A stretch of 64,000 nt of DNA from an uncultured Lachnospiraceae bacterium (lineage in GTDB: Bacteria > Bacillota > Clostridia > Lachnospirales > Lachnospiraceae), in assembly GCA_910585715.1 (NCBI GenBank), contig CAJUEX010000003.1, positions 58,076-122,075 on the forward strand. Direction: 5' to 3'. Below the pieces are notes generated by a model. That model searched no databases. It was not told the origin of the DNA and saw only the letters and a program-made list of their open reading frames with translations. Both the position numbers and the translations under genes were made by a program. This document shows, piece by piece, positions 52,202 through 61,087 of this stretch (within the stretch, counting starts at the first letter, position 1; every line of letters begins with the position of its first letter).

Positions 52202-53272
52202 TTATTTTTCTATGAATGATTTGTACTTACAAATCAGATCTTTAAATTTAGCAGAGCCTTTTAGAAAGTCATATGCGGAGTCTCTTTCCATTTCGGACAG
52301 AATTGCGGATAACATTTGTTTTGGGTCGGAATCCTTTGCAACAATAAGATAAAACAGCACGGAACTGCCCATATCCCATGGTGTAAGCATTGTTTCCAGC
52401 ATCTGTTCCAGAATACGGAGGCATTCGTCGGTATTTTTCTCTGCGCCGGCAATTTGCAAGGGGGCTACATATGAATTATATTTCCATAGGTCGAAAAGCT
52501 CCGGCATTTTTGCAGCCTTGTCCGCAATGCCTTTTGCGGCCTGTATGTTATCAGCCGCTAATTCCACATCCACCATTTTGTAAAGCAGCATCTGCACCTT
52601 ATTAAGCTCCATAAGCAGTAGATTCTGCAGGTCTTTGACTGCTTCTTGCGTCCTGCCCCGGTGCATATTGATATTCACCTGCAGTATTCTTTTATCTGCC
52701 ATGCTGCTTATCATATCTTCTTTATCCGGCATCAAATCCAGAATTTCCTGTGCCTTATCATAATCGCCTTTACGAATGGCTCTGCTAACCATCATATAGT
52801 TTGCGCTGTTGCTAATCCTGCTGTCAGCGCTTTCGGCAAGCTGTCCATACCATTTTACAAGAATTTCCTCATACTGACGCATTTCCTCATGGGATAAAGC
52901 AAACATGACAAGCAGACCGTCAAGCTGAAAGGTAAGACAATGGAGCAAAGTTTCGTTATGAGGATATTCATGAATTTTTTCTTTTGCCCTTTTAAATCCT
53001 TCCGCAATTCCTTTTTTCTGGACAAGCGTTGTAATTTCCCGGCAAAAACAGCTTATTTCCTGCCGGGTCAAATCTTCCTGAAAGCAAAACAATGTATTTA
53101 AATCAATTTTCAGCAAACGGGCTAACGGCGGCAATAAGGAAATATCCGGGCTTGTAGAGCCATTCTCCCATTTGCTGACAGCCGGTATGGACACGTTCAG
53201 GTAGTCAGCCACCTGTTCCTGAGTAAGTCCCAGCTCCTTTCTTTTTTTCTGAATCACCAAATGCATTGGCAT
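52202..53272 (-). CDS. XRE-family regulator with helical (TPR-like) C-terminal domain
   Basis: About 356 aa. HTH at the N-terminus: IQKKRKELGLTQEQVADYL, recognition VSIPAVSKWENGSTSPDISLL, then LARLLKIDLNTLF. The remaining 280 residues are alpha-helical repeats (for example NSANYMMVSRAIRKGDYDKAQEILD), like the Rgg/PlcR-type or other tetratricopeptide regulators, but no peptide gene is recognisable nearby. ATG 53272 with GGAG eight nt upstream is preferred to GTG 53281. Ligand and targets unknown. Confidence 0.82.
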   Translation of the reverse strand: MPMHLVIQKKRKELGLTQEQVADYLNVSIPAVSKWENGSTSPDISLLPPLARLLKIDLNTLFCFQEDLTRQEISCFCREITTLVQKKGIAEGFKRAKEKIHEYPHNETLLHCLTFQLDGLLVMFALSHEEMRQYEEILVKWYGQLAESADSRISNSANYMMVSRAIRKGDYDKAQEILDLMPDKEDMISSMADKRILQVNINMHRGRTQEAVKDLQNLLLMELNKVQMLLYKMVDVELAADNIQAAKGIADKAAKMPELFDLWKYNSYVAPLQIAGAEKNTDECLRILEQMLETMLTPWDMGSSVLFYLIVAKDSDPKQMLSAILSEMERDSAYDFLKGSAKFKDLICKYKSFIEK

Positions 53273-53523
53273 ATTATCCACTCCTTCATTTTACGTCTCA
53301 ATCATATAAAAGCTTTTGTTGTCTTGATAATACCACCAGATGACGGGGCGGACAATTGACAGGTTGTTAACTTCCCGCAAAATTTTTTAACTGCAAGTTA
53401 ATCTTAAGAAAACTCCTGAAATATCTTTTCTTATATAATCATTCAGCCTGCCTTTTGGATGGACCGCCTGAATAATGAAGTGCAGGAAGCATTACCGAAT
53501 TCTGTTTCCGGCGCAATTGGTCT

Positions 53524-53564
53524 GATAAAAAATGGCTCTGGGATACAAATCCCAAAGCCATTTC
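53524..53564 (-). terminator. Terminator downstream of secDF
   Basis: AAATGGCT-TGGGAT / ATCCCA-AGCCATTT stem followed by T6 on the minus strand, 130 bp after the secDF stop. Confidence 0.75.
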
Positions 53565-53575
53565 GTCTATAATCT

Positions 53576-53611
53576 GAGGCATCCTGCAACATCTGCAGAA
53601 TGCCTTTTTTT
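53576..53611 (+). terminator. Plus-strand terminator-like hairpin
   Basis: GAGGCATcCTGC, loop AACATCT, GCAGaATGCC then T7. No plus-strand gene precedes it in the window, so it may stop antisense transcripts or be a relic. The remainder of 53273-53696 contains only this, the secDF terminator and the solitary arm at 53618. Confidence 0.55.
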
Positions 53612-53617
53612 ATTCTA

Positions 53618-53681
53618 CCGGCTTCCGCCTGCCGCCCGTTCTGATTCCTATTTTGGAAAGCTGAGGACTGAACGGTTACAG
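53618..53681. repeat. Solitary arm remnant of a foldback element
   Basis: Read on the minus strand: TGTAACCGTTCAGTCC ... AGGAATCAGAACGGGC .. GGCAGGC, clearly related to the left arm of the 45-kb element, but with no core and no partner. Confidence 0.55.
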
Positions 53682-53696
53682 ACAGTGACCGGTTTC

Positions 53697-55973
53697 TTAT
53701 TTCTTACCTGACTTTACCATCTTCATCTTCATAATATACCAAAAGGCGCCTGTAATGCATACAGAAGAATATGCGCCGCAGATAATGCCTGCCATAAGCG
53801 GAAGGGCAAATTCACGGATGCTGGTCACACCAAATATATACAGGGCTGAAACCATAACAAACGTGGTAAGGGAAGTATAAATACTTCTTGTCAATGTCTG
53901 GGTAATGCTGCCGTTTACCACTTCCTTTAAGTCTCCTTTTCCTTTGCCGCCTGCCAGATGCTCTCTGATTCTGTCAAAGATAACAATGGTGGCGTTGATG
54001 GAGTAACCTACAATGGTGAGCATACATGCAATAAAGGTATTTCCCACGGAAATCTTTGCAACCGCATAAAATGCCAGTACCACTAATACGTCATGGCACA
54101 ATGCCAATACCGCACTGGCTGCAAAACGGATGTCGCTGAAGCGGAACCATATATAAATCAGCATACAGATGGTGGCAATAATAACTGCCACTATGGCGTC
54201 CATCTTCATTTCATCGCTGACTGCCGCGCTGATTGTTTCGGCAGTAATCTTTTCCGCATCCACGGCAAAATTATCTACCATTGCCTGATTAAAAGCTTCC
54301 CTTTCCTCTCTGGATAAAGTTCTTGTTTTAATAATCACTTCATTTGTGCCTGTTACCTTCTGGGTCTGCACATTTCCGTCTCCGGTAATCCCTTCTACTA
54401 CCGGCACTACTCTGGAATCAATGTCTGCAATGGATAAATCCTCGTTAAAGGTAACATTGGTTGATGTACCGCCCTTAAACTCCAGGCTGTAATTAAGCAT
54501 GTCTCCCGTATTTACTTTATTGATACCCATAAATACAAAGCCAATCACAATCACAACAAGGGATATGCCTATAAAAACTGCCTTTTTGGAAAGGAAATCA
54601 ATGGATTTTCTTTCTTTAATGCTTCCATAAAGTTTTTCGCTTTTAAGCCCAAGAGCATAAAGGGCATTGATAAGCAGTCTTGTTACTACCAAAGCGGTAA
54701 ACATGGATAATACGATACCCAGGCCCAGCGTCTGGGCAAAGCCCTTTACTGTACCGGAGCCTTTGATTCCAAGCACCAGCGCTGCAATCAGGGTGGTAAT
54801 ATTTCCGTCTACTATAGCGGAAAATGCCTTCTGGAAACCAATCTTAATGGCAGAGCTTACGGTCTTGCCGGTTCCCAGCTCTTCCTTTACACGTGCAAAG
54901 ATAATAACGTTGGCATCCACTGCCATACCAATGGATAAGATGATACCTGCAATGCCCGGAAGGGTTAAAGTAATATCAAACGCATTTAATGCTACTAAAG
55001 TCATTCCTGTATATATTAAAAGTGCAATGGCGGATACAAAGCCCGGAAGCAGATATACCACCGTCATAAAAACCATAACGATTACAAGTCCTACAACTCC
55101 TGCAAGCAGGCTTGTCTTAAGGGCTTCTTCCCCTAACTGTGCGCCTACCACGTTGGAACGAAGCTCCCTAAGCTCTAACTTCAGACCACCGATACGAATA
55201 GTGGAAGCCAGTCTTTCCGCCTCTTCAAAATCCTTCATACCGGTAATGCTTGCCTCGCCGTTTGGAATGGGAGTATTTACATTCGGAACGCTGACAAAGG
55301 CACCGTCATAGTAAATACCGATGCTTTCTCCACTCTGGTATGCCTTTGTGGTAGCATCTGCAAATTTCTTTGTTCCTTCGCTTGTGAGTGTAAGCTGTAC
55401 TGCTATTTCATTATTTTTCATTTCATCGGCAATCTGGCCGGCCTCAGCATTTTTCACATCCGTTCCGGTCAGTACGATCCCGCCGTCCGCTTCTATCTCG
55501 GCAATGCTTTTATTCAGAACATAAACCGGAGCTCCGTCCTCGTCTGTTAACACAGTGCCGTTTTCATCGATTCCATAACCATAATTGTTACTTCCGTCAC
55601 TGCCGGTCTGGGCAATGAAGTACAGGGAACCGGGTTGTCCCAATTCCTCTAAAATCGCATTGGCATCCGATACGCCGGGAATTTCAATGTTGATACGTTT
55701 ACTTCCTTCCTGATATACCTGTGCCTCAGTGCTATACTTTTCCACACGTTTTTGAAGCTTATAAAGGGTATCATTCATATCCTCTTCATCTACGTCCCCT
55801 TCACCAACTACCTCATATGTGATACTGACACCGCCTGCCAAATCAAGCCCCTGCTTGATATTTGCGGCAGAACCTGTTTTCGTGGGACCAAATCCAATGA
55901 TGGAAGTATAAGCCAAAAGTCCCATTACAAGTACTGTTGCAATCAGTACCAATGCTGCTCTACTTTTCTTCAT
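53697..55973 (-). CDS. secDF: SecDF fused protein-export accessory protein
   Basis: 758 aa. SecD part (1-440): membrane helix, GLDLAGGVSITYEV, PGVSDANAILEELGQPG, then GLRLEL-type core and helices with the DxAxNV-like AVDANVIIFAR. SecF part (about 450-758): YSLEFKGGTSTNVTF, and helices ending with NATIVIFDRIREHL. RND-type subunits that use the proton or sodium gradient to pull on secreted proteins. Fusion of SecD and SecF into one chain is known from Bacillus and some Clostridia. Lies 16 bp after the SCIFF maturase gene. Confidence 0.96.
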   Translation of the reverse strand: MKKSRAALVLIATVLVMGLLAYTSIIGFGPTKTGSAANIKQGLDLAGGVSITYEVVGEGDVDEEDMNDTLYKLQKRVEKYSTEAQVYQEGSKRINIEIPGVSDANAILEELGQPGSLYFIAQTGSDGSNNYGYGIDENGTVLTDEDGAPVYVLNKSIAEIEADGGIVLTGTDVKNAEAGQIADEMKNNEIAVQLTLTSEGTKKFADATTKAYQSGESIGIYYDGAFVSVPNVNTPIPNGEASITGMKDFEEAERLASTIRIGGLKLELRELRSNVVGAQLGEEALKTSLLAGVVGLVIVMVFMTVVYLLPGFVSAIALLIYTGMTLVALNAFDITLTLPGIAGIILSIGMAVDANVIIFARVKEELGTGKTVSSAIKIGFQKAFSAIVDGNITTLIAALVLGIKGSGTVKGFAQTLGLGIVLSMFTALVVTRLLINALYALGLKSEKLYGSIKERKSIDFLSKKAVFIGISLVVIVIGFVFMGINKVNTGDMLNYSLEFKGGTSTNVTFNEDLSIADIDSRVVPVVEGITGDGNVQTQKVTGTNEVIIKTRTLSREEREAFNQAMVDNFAVDAEKITAETISAAVSDEMKMDAIVAVIIATICMLIYIWFRFSDIRFAASAVLALCHDVLVVLAFYAVAKISVGNTFIACMLTIVGYSINATIVIFDRIREHLAGGKGKGDLKEVVNGSITQTLTRSIYTSLTTFVMVSALYIFGVTSIREFALPLMAGIICGAYSSVCITGAFWYIMKMKMVKSGKK

Positions 55974-55989
55974 GTTAAAACTTCTCCTC

Positions 55990-57393
55990 TCACTCAGCCA
56001 AAGCCGCTTTTATCATTATTGCACATTCAATGCGCTTTCTTTGAAGCTCACAACCTATGTCATAAGCATCATTTATATTGCCATGGAAATTGTAGGAATT
56101 GGCTGCACAACCGCCGCTGCAGTAAAACTTTGCAAAACAGTCCTTACACTTTTCCTTTGCATACACATTACAGCCTTTAAATTCATCCCGAATGGCAGTA
56201 TTGGTAATTCCCTCCTCCACATTTCCCATAAGGAACTGCTCTTTCCCTACGAACTGGTGACAGGGATAAAAATCCCCCCAAGGGGTCACTGCCAGATATT
56301 CCGTTCCGGAGCCGCAGCCGGAAAGCCTCTTTGCCACACAGGGACCGCCTTCCAAATCAATCATGAAGTGGAAAAAGTTCACTCCCTTTCCCGCCTTCTT
56401 TCTTTCTAACAAGGCACGGGCAAGCCTGTCATACTCTTCTAATATAAGGGGGATGTCCTGTTTTTTGATGGCATATTCTTCTGTTTCCTCCGCCACTACC
56501 GGCTCCACGGAAATCTGTTTAAAGCCCAAATCCGCCAGATGAAGCACATCTCTGGAAAAATCCAGATTGTGATGGGTAAAGGTTCCCCTCACATAATAAT
56601 CCATCTGTTTCCTGCTTTCCGCCACCTTTTGAAACTTAGGAACGATTCGGTCATAGCTGCCCTGTCCTCCCCGGAAGGGGCGCATATAATCATGGACTTC
56701 CTTTCGCCCGTCAATGCTCAGGACAATATTAGCCATTTCTTTGTTTGCAAATTCTAATACCTCATCATCCAGCAAAACACCGTTTGTAGTAAGGGTAAAG
56801 CGGAATTTTTTATGATTGGGCTCCTCCAGGCTTCTGCCATAAGCAACCAGGTCTTTTACTACCTGCCAGTTCATAAGGGGCTCCCCTCCAAAGAAGTCCA
56901 CCTCAAGATTCACCCGGTTTCCGGAATTAGCCACCAGAAAATCCAGCGCCTTTTTTCCTACTTCAAAGCTCATAAGAGCCCGTCTTCCATGGTATTCCCC
57001 TTCTTCTGCAAAACAATACCTGCAGGCAAGATTGCAGTCATGGGCAATATGCAGGCAAAGCGCCTTTACAACCGTTTCCCGGTTCTTAAAATCACCTATA
57101 TATGCTTCATAAATATCGTCTGTATAAAGCATTCCGTTTTTATACAGGTCAAGGATTTCTTCAATTGCTTCCTTTTGTTCCTCTTCCGTTATCTCTTTTC
57201 CTTCTGCAGCTTCGGATTGGAAAATTCCCTGCTCCTTTATAAGCCGGTATAGTTCTTCTTTCGTTTTCCCTTCTTTTACATCCTGTTCCAAAAGCGGTAT
57301 TATCTCATACACAACCCTGTCCACTACATGCACGGCGCCGCTGTTTACGTCAAGTGCAATGTAAAAGCCGTTGTTTTCATAACAATGTACCAC
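55990..57393 (-). CDS. scfB: Radical SAM maturase of the SCIFF peptide
   Basis: About 467 aa. Makes thioether crosslinks in the Cys-rich SCIFF precursor encoded next door. Radical SAM motif CNLACRYCFA after IAHD; later SPASM-type Cys-rich part: SGCGSGTEYLAVTPWGDFYPCHQ and CNVYAKEKCKDCFAKFYCSGGCAANSY for auxiliary Fe-S clusters. The open frame reaches ATG 57417, which lacks a ribosome site; GTG 57393 with AAAGGA upstream gives the family N-terminus MVHCYENNGFYIALD, so I use it. Confidence 0.93.
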   Translation of the reverse strand: MVHCYENNGFYIALDVNSGAVHVVDRVVYEIIPLLEQDVKEGKTKEELYRLIKEQGIFQSEAAEGKEITEEEQKEAIEEILDLYKNGMLYTDDIYEAYIGDFKNRETVVKALCLHIAHDCNLACRYCFAEEGEYHGRRALMSFEVGKKALDFLVANSGNRVNLEVDFFGGEPLMNWQVVKDLVAYGRSLEEPNHKKFRFTLTTNGVLLDDEVLEFANKEMANIVLSIDGRKEVHDYMRPFRGGQGSYDRIVPKFQKVAESRKQMDYYVRGTFTHHNLDFSRDVLHLADLGFKQISVEPVVAEETEEYAIKKQDIPLILEEYDRLARALLERKKAGKGVNFFHFMIDLEGGPCVAKRLSGCGSGTEYLAVTPWGDFYPCHQFVGKEQFLMGNVEEGITNTAIRDEFKGCNVYAKEKCKDCFAKFYCSGGCAANSYNFHGNINDAYDIGCELQRKRIECAIMIKAALAE

Positions 57394-57427
57394 GAATCCA
57401 TTCCTTTCTTCCCACATAACGTATAAT

Positions 57428-57451
57428 AAGCAGCGATAAGTATCGCTGCTT
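57428..57451 (-). promoter_or_regulatory. Hairpin between SCIFF peptide and maturase genes
   Basis: AAGCAGCGATA / TATCGCTGCTT, 11-bp perfect stem with a 2-nt loop, without a T-run. Suited to stabilise the 3' end of the short peptide mRNA and so give more peptide than enzyme. Confidence 0.55.
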
Positions 57452-57462
57452 AAGAAACATCA

Positions 57463-57606
57463 CTATTTTACTTTTTCGCAACTCTGATTGCCTACGGTAC
57501 AGGATGTCTTGCAAGCTGACTGACAGGATGTCTGGCACTCTCCGCAGCCGCCTTTTTTCATAGATTCCTTAAAATCCCTTGTGCTTAATGTTTTAATGTG
57601 TTTCAT
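57463..57606 (-). CDS. scfA: SCIFF peptide (six cysteines in forty-five), RiPP precursor
   Basis: 47 aa: MKHIKTLSTRDFKESMKK followed by GGCGECQTSCQSACKTSC and a tail VGNQSCEKVK. Six Cys at 21, 24, 28, 32, 36 and 43, the family pattern; the TLSTRD-type leader is the recognition part. The maturase downstream is expected to crosslink Cys to neighbouring Thr or other residues. GGAGG ribosome site eight nt before ATG 57606. Nearly universal in Clostridia; the function of the mature peptide remains unknown. Confidence 0.96.
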   Translation of the reverse strand: MKHIKTLSTRDFKESMKKGGCGECQTSCQSACKTSCTVGNQSCEKVK

Positions 57607-57745
57607 AATCAGGCCTCCTTCTATGTATAAAGTTTTCAAATATTCCTGCTTTTATGTCTTTTTGACAATCGCATTCCACATTATAACATACTTTTTTACG
57701 GTTTTAAAGGTTTTTTGTAAAACTTTTTGACCTTCAGATTTCCTT

Positions 57746-59074
57746 TTATGCTTCCTCAGAAGCTTCCGCACTTTTCCCCGCCAAAGCAGCCGCCTTGTCA
57801 GAGGCTTCTTTATCCTTCTCCGGTTCAGGAAGGGTTAAAGTCACTTTTTCAATCCGGTTTTTATTTACTATTGTTGCAGCCAGCTTTGTTCCGTCAGGAA
57901 GCTTTATTTCTTCCCCATTATTCGGAAGTCTGTCTAATGCTTCAATTAAAATACCGCCGATAGAATCGTAATTTTCCGAATCCAGAGTGGTAAGCAGGGC
58001 ATCATTGATATCATCCAGCTTCATGGAACCTTCCACCAGATATTTATGAGGCTCAAGCTCCTTAATCAGTTCTTTTTCCTCTTCATCATATTCATCCCGG
58101 ATCTCGCCTACAATTTCTTCCAAAAGGTCTTCCATGGTAATCAAACCTACAGAAGCGCCATACTCATCTAACACGATGGCAATATTAATGGCGCCTTCCC
58201 TCATTTCCATTAACAAATCGTTTGTTTTCTTGTATTCATAGGTATAATAGCTTTCTCTTAAAATATCCCTTATGGAAAAATCCGTTTTTTTTGCCGCCAG
58301 AAAGAAATCCTTTAAGGTAACGATGCCGATAATGTTATCCGTATCGTTTTCATAAACGGGAATGCGGGAGTACATGCTTTCCTTAAATACATTTTGAAGC
58401 TCTCTGTAAGAGGCTTCTACATCTATCATAGTCATATCGATACGTGGAATCATAATATCCTTTGCACAGGAATCCCCAAAATCGAATACGTTCAAAATCA
58501 TTTCTCTTTCTTCCGATTCGATGACTCCATCCTCATGACTGACATCCACGTAAGTCTTCAGTTCGCTTTCTGTCATGTAAGAGGATTTCTTATTGGGGTC
58601 CACATGAAACAGCCATAAAAAGGCGTTTACCAGTTTATCTACCAGAAAAATAACCGGAGTCAGCACCCACATAAGTCCATAAATCGGATAGCAGTAAACA
58701 AGAGCTATTTTTTCTGCATTATTGATTGCCCATGTTTTCGGAATAATCTCACCAAAAAGCAAAACAATGATTGTCAAAGCGCCGGTAGCAAGTCCTACCC
58801 AGGTTTCCCCTAAAAGCCGTATGGTCAGAGCCGTAGCAAGGGATGTTGCTGAAATATTCACCACATTGTTGCCAATCAATATAGCGCTTAGCATCTTGGC
58901 CGGTCTTTCCAGAACCTTCTCCAAAATCATAGCCGACCTGTTGCCATCATCCACCAATGTTTTAATCCGAATCCTGTTTACTGTTGTCAATGAATTTTCT
59001 GCTGATGAAAAAAAAGAAGACAGCAGAATAAGTACTGCTAAAATAACAAGTTGTATGACACCAGAGGTATCCAA
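57746..59074 (-). CDS. CNNM/CorC-family transporter-associated protein (hemolysin-like, DUF21-CBS-CorC)
   Basis: 442 aa. N-terminal DUF21 with three or four helices (LVILAVLILLSSFFSSAENSL), a cytosolic CBS pair (about 205-330, with IMIPRIDMTMIDVEASYRE and LVVLDEYGASVGLITMEDLLEEIVGEI in near form) and a C-terminal CorC_HlyC domain. Relatives export Mg2+ or Co2+. A short Ala/Glu tail ends the protein. The start is TTG 59074 with AGGAG ten nt upstream. Confidence 0.93.
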   Translation of the reverse strand: MDTSGVIQLVILAVLILLSSFFSSAENSLTTVNRIRIKTLVDDGNRSAMILEKVLERPAKMLSAILIGNNVVNISATSLATALTIRLLGETWVGLATGALTIIVLLFGEIIPKTWAINNAEKIALVYCYPIYGLMWVLTPVIFLVDKLVNAFLWLFHVDPNKKSSYMTESELKTYVDVSHEDGVIESEEREMILNVFDFGDSCAKDIMIPRIDMTMIDVEASYRELQNVFKESMYSRIPVYENDTDNIIGIVTLKDFFLAAKKTDFSIRDILRESYYTYEYKKTNDLLMEMREGAINIAIVLDEYGASVGLITMEDLLEEIVGEIRDEYDEEEKELIKELEPHKYLVEGSMKLDDINDALLTTLDSENYDSIGGILIEALDRLPNNGEEIKLPDGTKLAATIVNKNRIEKVTLTLPEPEKDKEASDKAAALAGKSAEASEEA

Positions 59075-59176
59075 AGTATAACCACTCCTTTATATGTTCA
59101 TATTTGCAAGTCTAATTTCAAACTTACACTAATATAAATAGTAATATAAAATGATAAAAATTACAAGGAGGTTTCT

Positions 59177-59551
59177 ATGGAACAAAGCATTAAAAAAAGG
59201 GTCGATGTACTGTTTTTGTTGAAATTGCTGGCTTTCTCCTATATTATAACCGCAGTTTTTTTGTTAATCTTATCCATGCTTTTATATAAGTTCCGTTTAA
59301 GCGAGACAATTATTAACATAGGAATTGTTGTTATTTACATAGCGGCAACCTTTCTTACCGGTTTTCTGGCGGGGAAAAAAACAGGCACAAAAAAATACCT
59401 GTGGGGGCTGTTTTTAGGCGCGGGATATTTTTTGATTCTGACTTTGATTTCCCTGATTATCAATCATGGAATCAGTGATTTCTCAGGGAACTTCCTGTCT
59501 ACGCTTTTTTTATGCATAGGCAGCGGAATGTTAGGAGGAATGCTTAGTTAA
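59177..59551 (+). CDS. TIGR04086-family membrane protein
   Basis: 124 aa, four membrane helices: FLLKLLAFSYIITAVFLLILS, IINIGIVVIYIAATFLTGFLAG, LWGLFLGAGYFLILTLISLII, and STLFLCIGSGMLGGML. The GKKTG loop between helices 2 and 3 is typical. These small proteins are found near the SCIFF locus and secDF in Clostridia, without known function. AAGGAGG precedes ATG 59177. Points toward the LytTR operon. Confidence 0.85.
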   Translation: MEQSIKKRVDVLFLLKLLAFSYIITAVFLLILSMLLYKFRLSETIINIGIVVIYIAATFLTGFLAGKKTGTKKYLWGLFLGAGYFLILTLISLIINHGISDFSGNFLSTLFLCIGSGMLGGMLS

Positions 59552-59557
59552 GGCTTT

Positions 59558-59603
59558 CTAAAAAGGACGGAGCATATGGAATGGTTCCTATATGCTCCGT
59601 CCT
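59558..59603. terminator. Terminator between convergent genes
   Basis: AGGACGGAGCATAT / ATATGCTCCGTCCT 14-bp stem with a 12-nt loop. A T5 run follows on the minus strand, so it best serves the LytTR operon; it also lies directly after the plus-strand TIGR04086 gene. Confidence 0.8.
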
Positions 59604-59649
59604 GCTGAATTTCCATTATAATATTTTATCTGATTTTGTCCTTAAGCTG

Positions 59650-60378
59650 TCAGCTTTCTGAATGCTCATTAAAATGCAACAGTATTTTTTCTTTTGCCAC
59701 CGGATATTTCGTTCTGCTGATTGGGATTTTGACGTCATTTTGCAAAATCAACTCTTTTCTGTTAAATTCTCTTATATAATCCATATTTACCAGATAGCTT
59801 TGATGGGGCCTTAGAAAATATGGCGGCAGCTTTTCTTCCATCTCTCCGATTTTCATATGGAGGCTTTTTGCCGTTTCCTTCATATGTACAAGAAGATTTC
59901 TGCCTTTATTTTCTATGTACAAAATCTCATTAACAGGTATTTTTTCTATAGTTCCCTTTAGCTCAATCTGTATGGATTTTTTTCTTTCACTCTGCAATTT
60001 TAGTACGGACTTATCAATAGCCTTGTATAAATGTTCCTTTTCTATAGGCTTTAACAGAAAGTAGGCGGGACTTGCCTCAAAGATTTCCGTAGCATACTCC
60101 AGATGTCCCGTCATGAATATGACCTGGGTTTTGGGAAACTCTTCCTGCAGCTTCTTTGCCGCCACAATTCCGCTCTGTTGTCCATCCGCCGTTTCAAACT
60201 GGATATCTGTAATAAGAATATCTACCATATTACCATGTGCTTCTTTCCACTGTACAATAAAATTCTCTGTATTATCAGCAGTGATAACAGAAAAGCCTTC
60301 ACCATATCGTTCTTCTATCAGCTTTTCTAAATAAGATACTATATTCTTTTCATCATCACACAAAGCAATTTTTATCAT
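59650..60378 (-). CDS. LytTR response regulator
   Basis: 242 aa. Receiver domain at the N-terminus (MIKIALCDDEKN with the acidic pair, phospho-acceptor D in DILITDIQFETADG, K in YFLLKPIEKEHLY) and a LytTR DNA-binding domain (IEKIPVNEILYIENKGRNL, YFLRPHQSYLVNMDYIREF). Similar to AgrA/LytR/YpdB regulators. No histidine kinase gene is beside it; instead a coiled-coil protein gene stops at 60379, immediately before its start, so the two are translated from one mRNA with zero spacing. Confidence 0.93.
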   Translation of the reverse strand: MIKIALCDDEKNIVSYLEKLIEERYGEGFSVITADNTENFIVQWKEAHGNMVDILITDIQFETADGQQSGIVAAKKLQEEFPKTQVIFMTGHLEYATEIFEASPAYFLLKPIEKEHLYKAIDKSVLKLQSERKKSIQIELKGTIEKIPVNEILYIENKGRNLLVHMKETAKSLHMKIGEMEEKLPPYFLRPHQSYLVNMDYIREFNRKELILQNDVKIPISRTKYPVAKEKILLHFNEHSES

Positions 60379-60954
60379 TTATGTATCCTCTTCCACCGCC
60401 AAAAGACTGCTTATCTGATTCCTCAGCTTATCTAACTGTGCCTGAAGCTTTCCGTTCTTATCCCTGAATGCTGCTGCAACCTCTTGAAGCTGCTCATCAT
60501 AAAGCTTTCTCATTTTGTCCAGTTCTGCTTCATGACTTTCATTTAGCTTTGCAATCCTGTCCTTCTCTTTTGCCGTCAGTTCTTCCTTGATGCTGTCATT
60601 CTTATCCCGGAATGCCTTTGCCACCTCTTCCAACTGTTCACTATAAAGGCTTTTCATTTTCTCCAATTCTGCTTCATGGCTTTCTCTCATACCGGAAGGA
60701 TCGTACTCTTCTTTATATTGTTCATATTCCGACTTCAGGGATGCTGTCTTTTTGCGGAATGCCTGCTGTACCTCTTCTAATTGTTCATGGTACAAGGTCT
60801 TCATCTTGATCAGTTCCTGTTCATGATCATCCTTTAACTTGGCGATTTCCTTTTCATGTTCCATGGAAAGCCTTGCCTTTTCTTCACCGAATTCCGTATA
60901 CAGTCTTGCAATTTCCTTTTTATGTCCTCCAAACAAATTTCCAAAAAAACCCAT
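60379..60954 (-). CDS. Coiled-coil protein with three tandem repeats, unknown function
   Basis: 191 aa, almost wholly charged helix. Begins MGFFGNLFGGHKKEI, a short hydrophobic and glycine-rich end that could sit in a membrane or bind a partner. A repeat of about 27 residues of the form HEAELEKMKSLYSEQLEEV followed by AKAFRDKN occurs at about 43-70, 94-121 and 137-164, joined by basic and acidic linkers. No enzymatic domain. It is a dedicated partner of the LytTR regulator by operon position. I do not recognise the family. ATG 60954, AAGGAGAAG upstream. Confidence 0.75.
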   Translation of the reverse strand: MGFFGNLFGGHKKEIARLYTEFGEEKARLSMEHEKEIAKLKDDHEQELIKMKTLYHEQLEEVQQAFRKKTASLKSEYEQYKEEYDPSGMRESHEAELEKMKSLYSEQLEEVAKAFRDKNDSIKEELTAKEKDRIAKLNESHEAELDKMRKLYDEQLQEVAAAFRDKNGKLQAQLDKLRNQISSLLAVEEDT

Positions 60955-61087
60955 ACGCTTCTCCTTTTCTTTATCACAAAGTATTATATCTTCTCCTTAT
61001 ACATACACAATTATATTTTACCATTTAAAGCCCAAAAAGAAAAGGGCATGCCTGCCCTTTTCCCGTTTTTTATCAAAATCCGACTAT

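Noticed and set aside
54667..55311. 214-codon open frame on the plus strand opposite secDF
   Set aside because: Low-complexity Ser/Thr/Ile product with no start signal, antisense to a clear gene.
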